A DNA stretch of 64,000 nucleotides from JANOBD01 sp031411495 (GCA_031411495.1 JANOBD010000235.1:1-64000), one strand, 5' to 3'. Positions 1 through 10,935 are shown, counted from the stretch's first letter. Program-made: numbers and translations. Notes: generated by a model not told the origin, from the sequence alone.

Positions 1-1
1 G

Positions 2-1798
<1,797 letters not shown>

Positions 1799-1895
1799 TC
1801 ATTCAGTGCGTGTATGTCACCGTGCCTGCACCGAGCAGACGCGCTCACAAGCGAGGCGGTTACATCTCGGCTTTTGCCGGCACTGACGCCCGCGT

Positions 1896-2732
1896 TTATG
1901 CACTCAAGACTTCCAGCAGTTGTTCCAGGTCAAACCGCTGCGGATCGTCCGGGTTCGCGTCGAGGTAGCGCGTCAGCCAGTTGCTGGCCTGTTCCACACG
2001 CCCGAGTCGAGCCAGGACCAGCGCCAGGTCGCGCTGCAGGTGCATCTGTTCCGGCCAGAGGAGCAGTTCGAGTTCGAGCATGCTCGCCACGTCGCGGATG
2101 CGTTCTCGCTCGCTGAAGGTATGGAGCAGGTTCTGCATGATGCGGGTCAGCCAGTGACGATTCGTCACCGGGGCGAGCAGCTCTTCGGTCCATTCGACGT
2201 GAGCGCCGTAGGTGTCGCGGATGCGCTCGTGCGCTTCCTGCGGGTTGAGCAGTCGGCCGGCATAGAACGGGTCGATGATCGCGAGCCCTTCGGGCATCTC
2301 GACGCCGACGCAGAAGTGGCCGGGCAGTCCCAGGCCGTGAACGACGAGCCCGGCCCGTTCGCCGACGATCTTGTAGACCAGGCTCAGCGTGATGGGCAGA
2401 CCGCGTCGCGTGTCGAGCACGCTGGAGAGGTAGCTGTTGGCCGGATCGTGGTAGTTGAGCGTGTTGCCGATAAAACCGAGTTCGACGAATAGGTGATCGT
2501 GAAGGTGTGCGAGCCTCGCCTGCGGCTGCGTGCCATGCACGCGCGAGCGGACGACCCGGCCCATTTCGTAGAGGACCTGCTTCTGCGCTTCGATATCGAC
2601 GTTCACGTCATGGTTGCGGGCGATGGCGAGCGCGCCTTCGATCAGACCGACGGGTGTTTCGAGACGTTCGCGGGCGCGCCGCATGAGGTCGAACGCGGCC
2701 GGATCGCAACATACGGGCTGAAACTCCACCAT
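1896..2732 (-). CDS. SirB1/transglutaminase-like family protein with TPR tail
   Basis: The 278-residue protein matches the SirB1 family: a transglutaminase-like core followed by tetratricopeptide-like helices. The core motifs are NYHDPANSYLSSVLDTRRGLPITLSL (read as consecutive pieces around residues 92-118), HGLGLPGHFCVGV and IDPFYAGRLL. The C-terminal part (LQRDLALVLARLGRVEQASNWL) looks like TPR helices. The biochemical role of the family is not established. Members are soluble and often sit near translation or methyltransferase genes, but no such partner is seen here. It is convergent with carB (97 bases between stops) and divergent from the next gene. The ATG at 2732 gives the usual family length. 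Confidence 0.85.
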   Translation of the reverse strand: MVEFQPVCCDPAAFDLMRRARERLETPVGLIEGALAIARNHDVNVDIEAQKQVLYEMGRVVRSRVHGTQPQARLAHLHDHLFVELGFIGNTLNYHDPANSYLSSVLDTRRGLPITLSLVYKIVGERAGLVVHGLGLPGHFCVGVEMPEGLAIIDPFYAGRLLNPQEAHERIRDTYGAHVEWTEELLAPVTNRHWLTRIMQNLLHTFSERERIRDVASMLELELLLWPEQMHLQRDLALVLARLGRVEQASNWLTRYLDANPDDPQRFDLEQLLEVLSA

Positions 2733-2913
2733 GTGTTTCTCGCTTTCATCCCTGAAGGCATATCGTGACAGACCTGTTTATCGGCAATCGCGCGGTCTCG
2801 TCCCCAGTTTTGCTCGCGGAAGGCACATCCGTTGCCGCTTGCCGGCAAAAGGGCACGATCCCGATCGGAAAGGTCGTTGATTTGCGCCCGCCGGCGATTA
2901 GCCTCCACTGCGG

Positions 2914-4590
2914 ATGACCCCTGACGACAGGACCCCGTTCCGCCGCAACCCCTCGCTGCCGACGCCGCTGATGGTGCTGCTGATCTTTGCGATCACGTTC
3001 GCGGCGTTCTGGCCGGTCCTGAACTCGACGTTTTCGCAATGGGACGACTGGGAACAGATCGCCATCAACCAGTACCTCAACCCGCCCGTCTTGAAGGGCC
3101 TGGCCAAGCGGTGGTCCGGGCCGTTCATGAACATCTACATCCCGATCGTGCACACGGTCTGGTTCCTCCTGGCGCACTTCTCGCAGGCGTACACGGAGAT
3201 GGGCACGCCGGTGCTGCGGCCGGGCCTGTTCAAGCTCACCAACGTGGTGGTTCATGCCGGCACGAGTTCGATCGTGTTCCTTATACTCGCCAGGCTGTTT
3301 CGCCAGCGCGGGCTCGCTCTCGCGGGCGCGCTGCTCTTCTGCCTGCATCCGGTCCAGGTGGAAGCGGTGGCGTGGACGAGCGGATTGAAGGATCTGCTGT
3401 TCGGATTCTTCGGCGTCGCCTGCATCTACTTTTACATGGGAGACGCCAACTCGGATCATCGCGTCTCGACGCGCAGCGATCTGCTCGCGGTGCTGATGAT
3501 GGCGTTTGCCTGCCTGAGCAAACCCACGGCGCTGGTCATGCCGGCGATGCTTTTGGTGATGGATTGGCTGATCATCCGCAGGCCATGGCGCGGGATGGGC
3601 GCGCGACTCGTGCCGCACATCATCATCGCGATCGTCTGCGCGAGTTATGCCCGTCACGTTCAGCCGGTCGTCGATTCGGATGTACAGCTCACGCTGGTCG
3701 AGCGGTTGCTCGTTCCGCCGCACACGATGGCGTTTTATCTCCTGAAGCTCGTGTGGCCGACGCGCCTTGCGTTTGACTACGGCGTGAACTGGGACTTGCT
3801 CGCGGGTTCCCGGGCGCTTTACGTGGCGTGGATCGCCCCCGTCGCGGTCGCGGCGTTCGCGATGGCGCTGCGCCGACGCGTGCCATTCCTCGCCGCCGGG
3901 CTGCTGCTGGCGATCATCCCGATCGCACCGGTGAGCGGCATCACGATCTTTGATTTCTCGCACTACTCGATCACCGCCGATCACTATCTCTATCTTCCGA
4001 TGCTCGGGATCGCGATCGCGACCGCTTCGCTGCTCGAGCGCCTGCCGTCCAGGGTGGCGACAGCCATCTGCGTGCCGATCCTTATCACTCTGGGCGCGAT
4101 CACGACCCGCCAGTCGTTGTTCTGGAAAGACGCGATTACCGCCACACTGCACACGCTCGAGGTCAATCCGCGTTCGTTCAGTTCCTACAGCATTCTCGCG
4201 GTGCTCGAACTCGAACAGGCAAAGAACGATCCGGCGCGACTGAAAAAGGCGGAGGACTACGCCCGAACCGCGCTGGCGATCCGTCCGGACAATCCGCGGT
4301 CGCTGAACGTGCTCGCCAACGTGCTCAGCTCCCAAGGGCGACAGGACGAGGCGCTCGTGCAGATCGACGAGGCGCTGAAGACGGCGCCGGGCGATGCTCA
4401 ATACCATCTGGCTCGGGCGGGGATTCTCGGCGAACTCAGGCGTGGCGACGAAGTGATCAAGGAGCTTCGCACGGTCCTGCACCTGGATCCCGACCACCGG
4501 CTGGCGCGAACGCTGGTCGACAAGTGGGACGCCATCGTGCGCGAAAACGCCGGCCACCTTCCCGCGACCCGGCCGGCGGCGACGCGTTAG
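2914..4590 (+). CDS. Multi-pass membrane protein with C-terminal TPR repeats (GT-C/TMTC-like)
   Basis: 558 residues. An N-terminal membrane segment (VLLIFAITFAAFWPVL) is followed by a loop with WDDWEQI and about nine to ten further hydrophobic helices. After about residue 410 come soluble TPR units (ALAIRPDNPRSLNVLANVL, ALKTAPGDAQYHLARAGIL, VLHLDPDHRLARTLV). This topology matches bacterial relatives of the TMTC/O-mannosyltransferase GT-C group, which use lipid-linked sugars on the outer face of the membrane. The acidic pair in the first loop (DD at about 42) fits the GT-C catalytic position, but this is an inference. It is transcribed divergently from the SirB1-like gene. A specific substrate cannot be named. 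Confidence 0.75.
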   Translation: MTPDDRTPFRRNPSLPTPLMVLLIFAITFAAFWPVLNSTFSQWDDWEQIAINQYLNPPVLKGLAKRWSGPFMNIYIPIVHTVWFLLAHFSQAYTEMGTPVLRPGLFKLTNVVVHAGTSSIVFLILARLFRQRGLALAGALLFCLHPVQVEAVAWTSGLKDLLFGFFGVACIYFYMGDANSDHRVSTRSDLLAVLMMAFACLSKPTALVMPAMLLVMDWLIIRRPWRGMGARLVPHIIIAIVCASYARHVQPVVDSDVQLTLVERLLVPPHTMAFYLLKLVWPTRLAFDYGVNWDLLAGSRALYVAWIAPVAVAAFAMALRRRVPFLAAGLLLAIIPIAPVSGITIFDFSHYSITADHYLYLPMLGIAIATASLLERLPSRVATAICVPILITLGAITTRQSLFWKDAITATLHTLEVNPRSFSSYSILAVLELEQAKNDPARLKKAEDYARTALAIRPDNPRSLNVLANVLSSQGRQDEALVQIDEALKTAPGDAQYHLARAGILGELRRGDEVIKELRTVLHLDPDHRLARTLVDKWDAIVRENAGHLPATRPAATR

Positions 4591-4694
4591 GATTCGGCTG
4601 AAGCCTTCACATTCGCGGGTGATGTCCACGATTTTCTGTCACTCTGTCGATCAATCGAGCGTATCCGTCTGCGGTTTCACAAGGATTCTCCACC

Positions 4695-5654
4695 ATGACC
4701 CAGCGTTACAAAGCCATTGCCCTGGCGTCCGCCCTTACGCTCTGCCGAGCCGCCGGCGCGGCGCCGTTCGATCCGCTCGTCGTTGCTGGCGATGCGAAGT
4801 TCGTCGCCTTCGTCGATCTGGAGGCCGGCCGAAAGACCGCTGTCGGCGGGTGGATCATCGAGCGGATTCAGGAGAACCCCGGGTACCAGCAGTTCGAGCA
4901 GATCATGCTCCAGCTCGCCGGCTTCATGCCCGCGAGCGACATCCACGACTTCACGATCTACGGCAACCGGTTCGTGGAAGAGCCGGACGCATCGCTGGTG
5001 ATTCATGCGAACTTCGATTCCGTGAGGCTGGCGAACGCGCTGACGATGGCGCGCGATTTCACTTCAGACGATTACAGGGGCCATTCGCTGCTGAGCTGGG
5101 TGGATGAGAAGGACGGAAAGCGGATCAACGCGTGCATCTTCGACACGCAGACCATCGTCATGAACAAGAGCGTCGAGGCGCTCAAGGCCGCTGTCGATGT
5201 GCTGGACGATCCGAACAAGGCCATGAACGAAAAGTCGGAGCTGCCTAAGCCGGCGCAGCAGGATTCGTGGGCGTTCGCGGTCGTCTCCCATCTCGACTCA
5301 GCGCCCGCCGTACTGAAGAACGAGCTGTTGAACGGATTTCTCGATCGCGGCTCGCTCGAGCTCGGCGAAAAAGATGCCAGCGCCGTCGCCACGCTGACGG
5401 TGATCACCCGTACGCCGCTGCAGGCCCAATGGACGCGGCGGATGATGGACGGCGCGATCGCCGCGGTACAACTTGCCTCGAACCAGCGCGGCGCGACCAC
5501 GCAGGAGGCGACCAAACTCGCCGGCGAATTGATCGAGAAGGTTACGACCCACGTCGAGGGCAACAACGTGGTCGCAACGTTGTCGCTTCAGAACGATCGC
5601 GTGAAGCAGATCCTCACCAGGCTGCAGGAGATGAAGGAATCGCAGGGCAACTGA
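4695..5654 (+). CDS. Exported protein of unknown function, first gene of a sigma-factor operon
   Basis: 319 residues starting with a signal-like segment (MTQRYKAIALASALTL) and a possible AxA cleavage site near residue 22. No known domain is recognised. The mature part alternates short beta-like stretches (KFVAFVDLEAG, ASLVIHANFDS) and helices, and resembles the broad group of planctomycete exported proteins that begin with DVKFVAYVDL-type strands. The stop codon is followed directly by the ATG of the sigma factor at 5655, so translational coupling is likely. It may be a sensed or regulated envelope protein, which is context inference only. Confidence 0.7.
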   Translation: MTQRYKAIALASALTLCRAAGAAPFDPLVVAGDAKFVAFVDLEAGRKTAVGGWIIERIQENPGYQQFEQIMLQLAGFMPASDIHDFTIYGNRFVEEPDASLVIHANFDSVRLANALTMARDFTSDDYRGHSLLSWVDEKDGKRINACIFDTQTIVMNKSVEALKAAVDVLDDPNKAMNEKSELPKPAQQDSWAFAVVSHLDSAPAVLKNELLNGFLDRGSLELGEKDASAVATLTVITRTPLQAQWTRRMMDGAIAAVQLASNQRGATTQEATKLAGELIEKVTTHVEGNNVVATLSLQNDRVKQILTRLQEMKESQGN

Positions 5655-6245
5655 ATGTCGAGCGAGTCCCACAGCACCAGCGACGAATCGCTCGCCGTTG
5701 CCGCGGCGAGCGAGGACGCTGCGTTCGCCGAACTGCTGCGGCGCTATCAGTCTCCGCTGCTCGGTTTTCTCCGCCGCTTCACACAGCGCCACGCCGATGC
5801 CGAAGACCTGTTGCAGGAAACCGTTGTCCGGCTGTATGCGTCGCGGCGGCAATATCGCTCGCGCTGGAAGTTCCGCACATGGGCGTTCACGATCGCGCGG
5901 CGGGCCGCCATCGATGCGCACCGGTGTCGCGCGCGGGAGGCGGCGGCGATGCGCAACCTGCGTATGGACTCGTCACGGTTCGATTCGCGGGAGGAATCCG
6001 CGTGTGACTCGGCCGACGTGATCTGGTCGCTCGCGCGGCGGGTCTTGACCGTCGAACAGGCCCAGGCGCTCTGGCTGTTCCATGTAGAGGAAATTCCGCC
6101 GCGGGAAATCGCCAGGATCCTTGATCGCTCGTGGGTGAGCGTCCGCACGATGCTCCACCGCGCGCGCAAAGCGGTACGCATGTCGGCAGGACCGTCACAA
6201 CTCGGGCCGGCAACATCCGCCACTCCGGCGAGAGGTGCAAGATGA
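5655..6245 (+). CDS. ECF-type RNA polymerase sigma factor
   Basis: 196 residues with the two-domain layout of group 4 sigma factors. Region 2 holds AFAELLRRYQSPLLGFLRRF and DAEDLLQETVVRLYA (core binding and -10 recognition). Region 4 holds EEIPPREIARILDRSWVSVR, a helix-turn-helix for -35 recognition, then TMLHRARKAVR. The ATG directly follows the TGA of the preceding gene. The stop overlaps the ATG of the next gene (ATGA at 6242-6245), which is the usual arrangement for a sigma factor and its membrane anti-sigma partner. The promoter set it controls cannot be read from this window. Confidence 0.92.
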   Translation: MSSESHSTSDESLAVAAASEDAAFAELLRRYQSPLLGFLRRFTQRHADAEDLLQETVVRLYASRRQYRSRWKFRTWAFTIARRAAIDAHRCRAREAAAMRNLRMDSSRFDSREESACDSADVIWSLARRVLTVEQAQALWLFHVEEIPPREIARILDRSWVSVRTMLHRARKAVRMSAGPSQLGPATSATPARGAR

Positions 6246-6688
6246 ATCCCATCGATGAGCGGCTCAAAGTCGAAGCAGGGCGGGCGGCTTTTTCTGAGGA
6301 GCGGCATCGCCGGCTGCTCGGTGCAATCGCGCACGCGCCTGTTTGGCCGGTGGAGCGGCCGCTGCGAACGCCACGCGACCTGCGCTATGCGATCGGCGTC
6401 GCCATTGCGGTGGTCCTCGTTGCCGCGAGCGCCGCCTTAATCGAGCGGACGAGTCGTCGATCGTCGGAACGCGCCTACACGCAAATGGCCAGGCGGCAGG
6501 ACTTCGGGGCACCGGTCCGGATGGCGCATCAGTCGGTCGAGAATGTACAGGGCGTCGCGACGCGAATGGTTGATATGTCCGCGCTGCCATTCATCGAGCC
6601 CGCCGATCATGCGTATCGCTTTTTCGTCGATCAGATCTCGCTCACGCGTTCACTCGCGGTCACTCCACCGGCGAAGCCGCCGGCATGA
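6242..6688 (+). CDS. Small single-pass membrane protein, probable anti-sigma partner
   Basis: 148 residues from the ATG at 6242, which overlaps the sigma factor stop as ATGA. Longer upstream starts would run into the sigma gene and are rejected. A cytoplasmic N-terminus of about 45 residues (NPIDERLKVEAGRAAFSEER) precedes one transmembrane helix (YAIGVAIAVVLVAASAAL), then a short polar extracytoplasmic part. No zinc anti-sigma HxxxCxxC motif is visible. The anti-sigma role is therefore inferred from topology and gene order alone. Confidence 0.7.
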   Translation: MNPIDERLKVEAGRAAFSEERHRRLLGAIAHAPVWPVERPLRTPRDLRYAIGVAIAVVLVAASAALIERTSRRSSERAYTQMARRQDFGAPVRMAHQSVENVQGVATRMVDMSALPFIEPADHAYRFFVDQISLTRSLAVTPPAKPPA

Positions 6689-6730
6689 GCATCAGCGAAC
6701 AACTCGGCATCGAGTTCGAATGTAAAAGGA

Positions 6731-6760
6731 TCGCGGCGGATCGATGACGATCCGCCGCGA
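6731..6760. terminator. Bidirectional hairpin terminator
   Basis: A perfect 13-bp stem (TCGCGGCGGATCG / CGATCCGCCGCGA) with an ATGA loop lies between the convergent genes ending at 6688 and 6791. On the minus strand it is followed by a TCCTTTTA run, so it best serves the PEP-CTERM gene but can act both ways. Confidence 0.75.
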
Positions 6761-6790
6761 CGCTGATTTAGCACAATCTGCAAGAAGAGA

Positions 6791-8689
6791 TCAGATCCGG
6801 CGGCGGCGCGCGGCGAGCGAAAGCATGCCGAGTGCCGCGAACGATGTCGGCTCCGGCACGATGGACATCGCGAGCGCGAAGTCGTGCATGAAGTCGGCGC
6901 CCGAGGTGCTGGCGAGCGTGCCCGACTGAACGAGCGTGATGGACCCGCCGTAGTTCTGGGCGAGGGCGAGCAGATCGTCGAAGTTGACGATGCCGTCGTA
7001 GTTCGAATCGCCCTGGCGCCAGCTGCCGGGCGCGCCGTAGCCTTGGGCGAGTGAAAGCAGGTCGTCGAAGTTCACGGTCCGGTTCAGATCGTTATCGCCT
7101 TTGAGCGTGTAGCGGGCGACGACCGCGTCGCCGGTGATCGACTGGCCGGCGAAGGTTCCACCGGCCGCGCCGATGCTGGAGGCTTCGGCATAGCCGATCG
7201 CACGGCCGCTTCCGGACGTCGAGGTGATGATGCCCTTGCCGTTCCACGTTCCGCCATTGAAGCCGGAGATGATGGCGGCCCTCACGGCCGCAAGCGGCGA
7301 GGCACCGCTGTAATCGACGATGAGATTGTTGTTCGTGATGTCGAGTTGTGCCGAGGTGGCGACGGTGAGATTGTCGACCTTCACGACGCGGGCGCCGCCG
7401 GCGGCGATCGTGGTGCTGTGGCCGTTGACGAGCAGGCTCGAGCCTGCGCCGCCGAGGACGTTTCCATTGACGGTCAGCGCGCCGACGCTGGTGGTTCGCA
7501 GCGTTTTGCCGGCGGCGATGTTGATGTTCTGAGTCGAAAGCGTCCCGCCGGCCGCGGCGGGCACGCCGTCCTGGTTGCCGGTTCGGACGTCGCCGGTGAT
7601 GTCGATGACGGCGTTGGAGTTGACGTTGATCGTCGCGTTGATGGCCGCGTTGGCGGTGACGACGAGCGACGCCTCCTTGGCGCCATTATCGAGGGTAAGT
7701 GTCTGCGCGCCGGGTGCGGTGATCGTGTAAACCGACGGCGGCACAACAGGACTGCCGCTCGCGTTGCCGATCGGAGCGCCCAGGCCGGTGCGCGGCGCAT
7801 TGTTGATCACGACCGAACCGACCGTCACGTTGCTGTCGAGGGTGATGCCGATCGCGGCCTGCGAAGAAAAGTACTTGAGCGAGGCGATCGCGCCGACGGA
7901 GTTCGGCACGCCATTGGTCCATGAGCCGGCAGCTGTCCAGTTGCCCGTTGCGCCGCCACCCCAGGTCGGATCTGTCGGACGAGCGCGGTAGACGCGGATG
8001 TTGTCTAGCCCACCCTGCAGGCCTGTCGTGTTGCTGTTGGTGGAGAGATAGAGAAACGTATAGTTATTCGAGTCGTTGGTGGGGGTGATGTTGTTGAGAT
8101 TGTAGCCGGCGTTTTCGTAGTCCCAACTCATGGTTCGGGTCCGCCCGCCGGTGTAATACTCGGTGCTGTAGACCAGTTGATATTGGGGTGTCGCGCCCGA
8201 GTTCAGGTCGATAGGGTTGTCGTAGCTGCCGATGAACCCACCGGCGCCGCCCGGGCCGTTGAGTGCGGGCCAGAAGGCGACGTAATGGCCGTTGTTGGGA
8301 TCCAGCGGCGTGGTTCGCTCGCCTTGAATCGTCAGGTCAAAGAACATGAGGTTGTTGGCGACGAGCGCGTCCCAGCGCATGGCGGTGGGGGCGTCGATGC
8401 CGTTGATCACGCTGGCTCTGAACAGGGTGCCTTCCGAGAAACCGAAGCCGGTGCTTGCGGGCGTTTTGAAGGTGTAGGCGGTGTTGCCGTCGGTGGCGCC
8501 GAAGCCGGCAATCGCCTTGTCGGTCCAGCGCGGTTGCGGGTCGGTCCATCCGGTGTCGATATCATTGGTCGCGCCCCAGTTTTCGGGGGCGCCGGCCTCC
8601 CAGGTCCACAGGGTTTCGGCCGAAGCCGCCGCGCCGAACACCGAGAATGTGGCTGCGGTTACGCACGCAGCGAAAGATCGTCGAATCAT
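6791..8689 (-). CDS. PEP-CTERM secreted protein with dockerin-like repeats
   Basis: 632 residues with a signal peptide (FAACVTAATFSVFGAAASA). An N-terminal domain of about 220 residues ends LDNIRVYRARP, reminiscent of jelly-roll carbohydrate-binding modules. It is followed by an autotransporter-like strand repeat section (WTAAGSWTNGVPNSVG, then LTLDNGAKEASLVV). Near the C-terminus are two dockerin-like calcium motifs (GDNDLNRTVNFDDLLSLAQ and GDSNYDGIVNFDDLLALAQ). The sorting tail is VPEPTSFAALG with the basic end AARRRRI. PEP-CTERM proteins are exported and processed by an exosortase, which is not seen here. The gene lies just downstream of the LacI regulator on the same strand and has a candidate operator upstream. 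Confidence 0.85.
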   Translation of the reverse strand: MIRRSFAACVTAATFSVFGAAASAETLWTWEAGAPENWGATNDIDTGWTDPQPRWTDKAIAGFGATDGNTAYTFKTPASTGFGFSEGTLFRASVINGIDAPTAMRWDALVANNLMFFDLTIQGERTTPLDPNNGHYVAFWPALNGPGGAGGFIGSYDNPIDLNSGATPQYQLVYSTEYYTGGRTRTMSWDYENAGYNLNNITPTNDSNNYTFLYLSTNSNTTGLQGGLDNIRVYRARPTDPTWGGGATGNWTAAGSWTNGVPNSVGAIASLKYFSSQAAIGITLDSNVTVGSVVINNAPRTGLGAPIGNASGSPVVPPSVYTITAPGAQTLTLDNGAKEASLVVTANAAINATINVNSNAVIDITGDVRTGNQDGVPAAAGGTLSTQNINIAAGKTLRTTSVGALTVNGNVLGGAGSSLLVNGHSTTIAAGGARVVKVDNLTVATSAQLDITNNNLIVDYSGASPLAAVRAAIISGFNGGTWNGKGIITSTSGSGRAIGYAEASSIGAAGGTFAGQSITGDAVVARYTLKGDNDLNRTVNFDDLLSLAQGYGAPGSWRQGDSNYDGIVNFDDLLALAQNYGGSITLVQSGTLASTSGADFMHDFALAMSIVPEPTSFAALGMLSLAARRRRI

Positions 8690-8784
8690 TTTGCTCCTCC
8701 TCAGGACATGTTGTTCATAGTGCAGACGATGAGGCCGACAAAAATGCGGCGACGTCGCCCGACCCGGCCCGCCTGCCGGATTTT

Positions 8785-8799
8785 CTTAATATATATAAA
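8785..8799. promoter_or_regulatory. Candidate operator/AT-rich promoter motif upstream of PEP-CTERM gene
   Basis: CTTAATATATATAAA stands out from its GC-rich surroundings, about 100 bases upstream of the minus-strand ATG at 8689. The same core recurs at 9975-9989 and, inverted, at 10110-10125, so it may be a LacI-family operator, a -10-like element, or both. Confidence 0.5.
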
Positions 8800-8888
8800 T
8801 AGATGCAATTGTCAACAAAATTTTCTGTCATCGCTCACTGCCGTAAGTGGCTGGCCGTCCGGTTTTTCGGCCTCGAATCCGTCCGCGG

Positions 8889-9962
8889 TCAGCGTCGAGT
8901 GGCAAGAACCTTTGCCGTCGATTCCCGCACAATCAGTTCGACCGGCAATTCCACGTTCGCCGGCTTGCGATGGCTCGACCCCACCGCCTTGATCACGATC
9001 TCCGCCGCCTTGCAGCCGATTTCGTAGGCCGGCTGCCGCACCGTCGTCAGCGGGGGGGTGAGTTCGGCGGCGAAATCGTGATCGGCGAACCCGACGACTG
9101 ACAACTCGTCGGGGATCCGGATCTTTAATTCCGCCGACACGCGATAGACAACCTTCGCGAGCCCGTCCGAGGCGGCGTAGATGGCAGTCGGGCGGTCGCT
9201 CCCGCTGAGCACGTTGCGGATCAGTTCGCTGGCCTGCTCGGCTGTGCCGGGCGGAACCTCCTGTGCGGTCATGTGCACATCGGGAAACTTCGCCGACTCG
9301 ACTTCAAAGCTGCGGCGACGGTTCTTCCCCCATGCAGTCACCGACGGGCCGGCGATGTGAACCACGTGGCGATGGCCGAGCGAATGCAGATGCTGTGCGA
9401 CGAGCCGCGCGCCCATCCGCTCGTCCGAACCGACGGAATCGGCCTGGAACGAAGGAGGCAGCGTGTGGTCGATGAGTACGATCGGCAGGTCGCGCGAGCT
9501 GAACTCGTTGACGTGTTCGCTGAAGAGCGCTGCGAACGGCGGCCAGAGGATGACGCCGTCGACGCGCCGATCGAGAAGCCGATGAATCTGCGCGAGTTCG
9601 TCGGTCTCGTATCCGTAGTGTCCGCCGCTGTGACTAGGCCACACCGTTATCGGCACGTAATCGTTCTGTGCGAGCGTGTCGTGGATGCCGTAAAGTACGC
9701 GTGACCAATAATAGTCGAACGGAGGGGCCATGACGCCGATCGCCTTTGACTTTCCCGTCTGCATGCCGTGGACGAGGAGGTTGGGGCGGTACTTGAGTTG
9801 GCGCGCGGCTTCGAGGACCCGTTCCCGGGTCTCTTCGGAGTTGACCTTCCGGCCGGCAAGTACCAGCGACACCGTCGCTTGCGAGACGCCGGCGAGTTCG
9901 CCAATCTCCTTCTGGCTGACCTGACGGCCGGGGGCAGAAGCGTTTGAGAGCCGTTTCGCCAT
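8889..9962 (-). CDS. LacI-family transcriptional regulator
   Basis: 357 residues. The N-terminal helix-turn-helix (VSQKEIGELAGVSQATVSLV, residues about 15-34) continues into the hinge (EETRERVLEAARQLKYRPN). The rest is a periplasmic-binding-protein-like sensor domain: SKAIGVMAPPFDYYW, VDGVILWPPF, LPIVLIDHTLP, GHRHVVHIAGP, PTAIYAASDGLA and LSVVGFADHDFA, ending PPLTTVRQPAYEIGCKAAEI. Members bind palindromic operators and release on binding a sugar or sugar derivative. It lies between two PEP-CTERM genes and upstream of GH130 and GH5 genes, which suggests it controls a mannan/oligosaccharide locus. The effector is unknown. Confidence 0.93.
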   Translation of the reverse strand: MAKRLSNASAPGRQVSQKEIGELAGVSQATVSLVLAGRKVNSEETRERVLEAARQLKYRPNLLVHGMQTGKSKAIGVMAPPFDYYWSRVLYGIHDTLAQNDYVPITVWPSHSGGHYGYETDELAQIHRLLDRRVDGVILWPPFAALFSEHVNEFSSRDLPIVLIDHTLPPSFQADSVGSDERMGARLVAQHLHSLGHRHVVHIAGPSVTAWGKNRRRSFEVESAKFPDVHMTAQEVPPGTAEQASELIRNVLSGSDRPTAIYAASDGLAKVVYRVSAELKIRIPDELSVVGFADHDFAAELTPPLTTVRQPAYEIGCKAAEIVIKAVGSSHRKPANVELPVELIVRESTAKVLATRR

Positions 9963-9974
9963 TGCAGTTCATAA

Positions 9975-9989
9975 CTTAATCTATATTTG
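9975..9989. promoter_or_regulatory. Candidate operator near the LacI gene start
   Basis: CTTAATCTATATTTG lies only 13-27 bases upstream of the regulator's ATG. It shares CTTAATNTATAT with the sites at 8785 and 10110. This position would fit autoregulation by the LacI protein, or simply the gene's own AT-rich promoter. Confidence 0.4.
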
Positions 9990-10109
9990 GAGCCGGACAA
10001 GGCAGATCTGTCGGCAGATTCGGGAGTTGCGGACGGTGGAATCGTGGAGGGGCACTGCATTCGGAAGCAAGACGACAAAACGACAATTTTTTTCTTGTGT
10101 GCGCGAAAA

Positions 10110-10125
10110 CTTCATATATATTAAG
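10110..10125. promoter_or_regulatory. Near-palindromic candidate operator upstream of the plus-strand PEP-CTERM gene
   Basis: CTTCATATATATTAAG is a 16-base near-perfect palindrome (one mismatched pair) about 65 bases before the ATG at 10190. Its reverse complement, CTTAATATATATGAAG, shares 13 of 14 leading bases with the site at 8785. Confidence 0.5.
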
Positions 10126-10189
10126 TCTCGGCGATCAGGAGAACGTTCTCCCGGCGGAACGCCACAGATCTTTTTGCAGAGGAGAGACA

Positions 10190-10873
10190 ATGAGGATCGG
10201 AATCATCGCTTTGGCGACAGTCGCAACCCTTTCGTCAATCGCGTCGGCGGACGTGTTGCTCGGCGGCTTCGAAGGGTCGCTCGCCAGCCCGCTTGCTGAT
10301 GCGACCTGGGCGCTGCGAAACAACGTCAACACGCTCAACAGCGGCGCGGCGGCTGCCAACTTCGGCTACTTCGCCACGGGCGCAACCCAAGGCGCAACCG
10401 CGATGCGCATCCGCATCCCAGGCGGCTTCACCTGGGGTCTGGAATTGACGCAGGGCGGCGCAGGTGGCGACACCTTCCGTGCCGCGTGGAACGCAAACGA
10501 TGCGCTGCGATTTGATGTCACCATCGCCGGCGGAACCCCCGGCGTAAATCCTTATCAGGTGTTCCTTGCTTCAATTCAGGGCGAGGGTCAATCCTGGACG
10601 CAGGCCGGCTCGAACTTGTCCGCCGTCTCCGGCAGCGGCGAAAATGCCGTCGGAGCGGGCACCGTCACCATGCAGTGGAACTACCGCGCATCGGGCGCTT
10701 TGTTCGGTTCCCCAACCGGTGCCTGGGCCCAGTTGAACATCGCCACCAACGGCGGCAACTACGACGTCGCCCCGTACGGCTACTTCGACAACGTCCGCCT
10801 GGTCACGATTCCCGAGCCTGCTTCGCTCTCGCTGCTGACGCTCGGTGTCGCCATGCTCCGTCGCCGTCGCTGA
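10190..10873 (+). CDS. Small PEP-CTERM secreted protein
   Basis: 227 residues from the ATG at 10190, chosen because a GAGGAGAG ribosome-binding site precedes it and a clean signal peptide follows (MRIGIIALATVATLSSIASA). One domain with an FEGS start and a YFDNVRLV end resembles the N-terminal domain of the 632-residue PEP-CTERM protein across the LacI gene. Both look like jelly-roll carbohydrate-binding folds, although this is not proven. The C-terminus is IPEPASLSLLTLGVAMLRRRR, a PEP-CTERM sorting signal. There is no dockerin-like motif. It is the first gene of the plus-strand arm of the LacI-associated locus and ends in a strong terminator. Confidence 0.85.
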   Translation: MRIGIIALATVATLSSIASADVLLGGFEGSLASPLADATWALRNNVNTLNSGAAAANFGYFATGATQGATAMRIRIPGGFTWGLELTQGGAGGDTFRAAWNANDALRFDVTIAGGTPGVNPYQVFLASIQGEGQSWTQAGSNLSAVSGSGENAVGAGTVTMQWNYRASGALFGSPTGAWAQLNIATNGGNYDVAPYGYFDNVRLVTIPEPASLSLLTLGVAMLRRRR

Positions 10874-10935
10874 TTCGGCGCGGTCATCTCCCGCGGCGGA
10901 GCGGGAATTGATCGGATCCTGCCTTTCCTCCGCAC

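Noticed and set aside
2746..4629. Long open frame (about 627 codons) on the minus strand opposite the membrane TPR gene
   Set aside because: Arg/His/Asp-rich translation with no motif, fully opposite a gene with clear membrane helices and TPRs. A codon-bias shadow.
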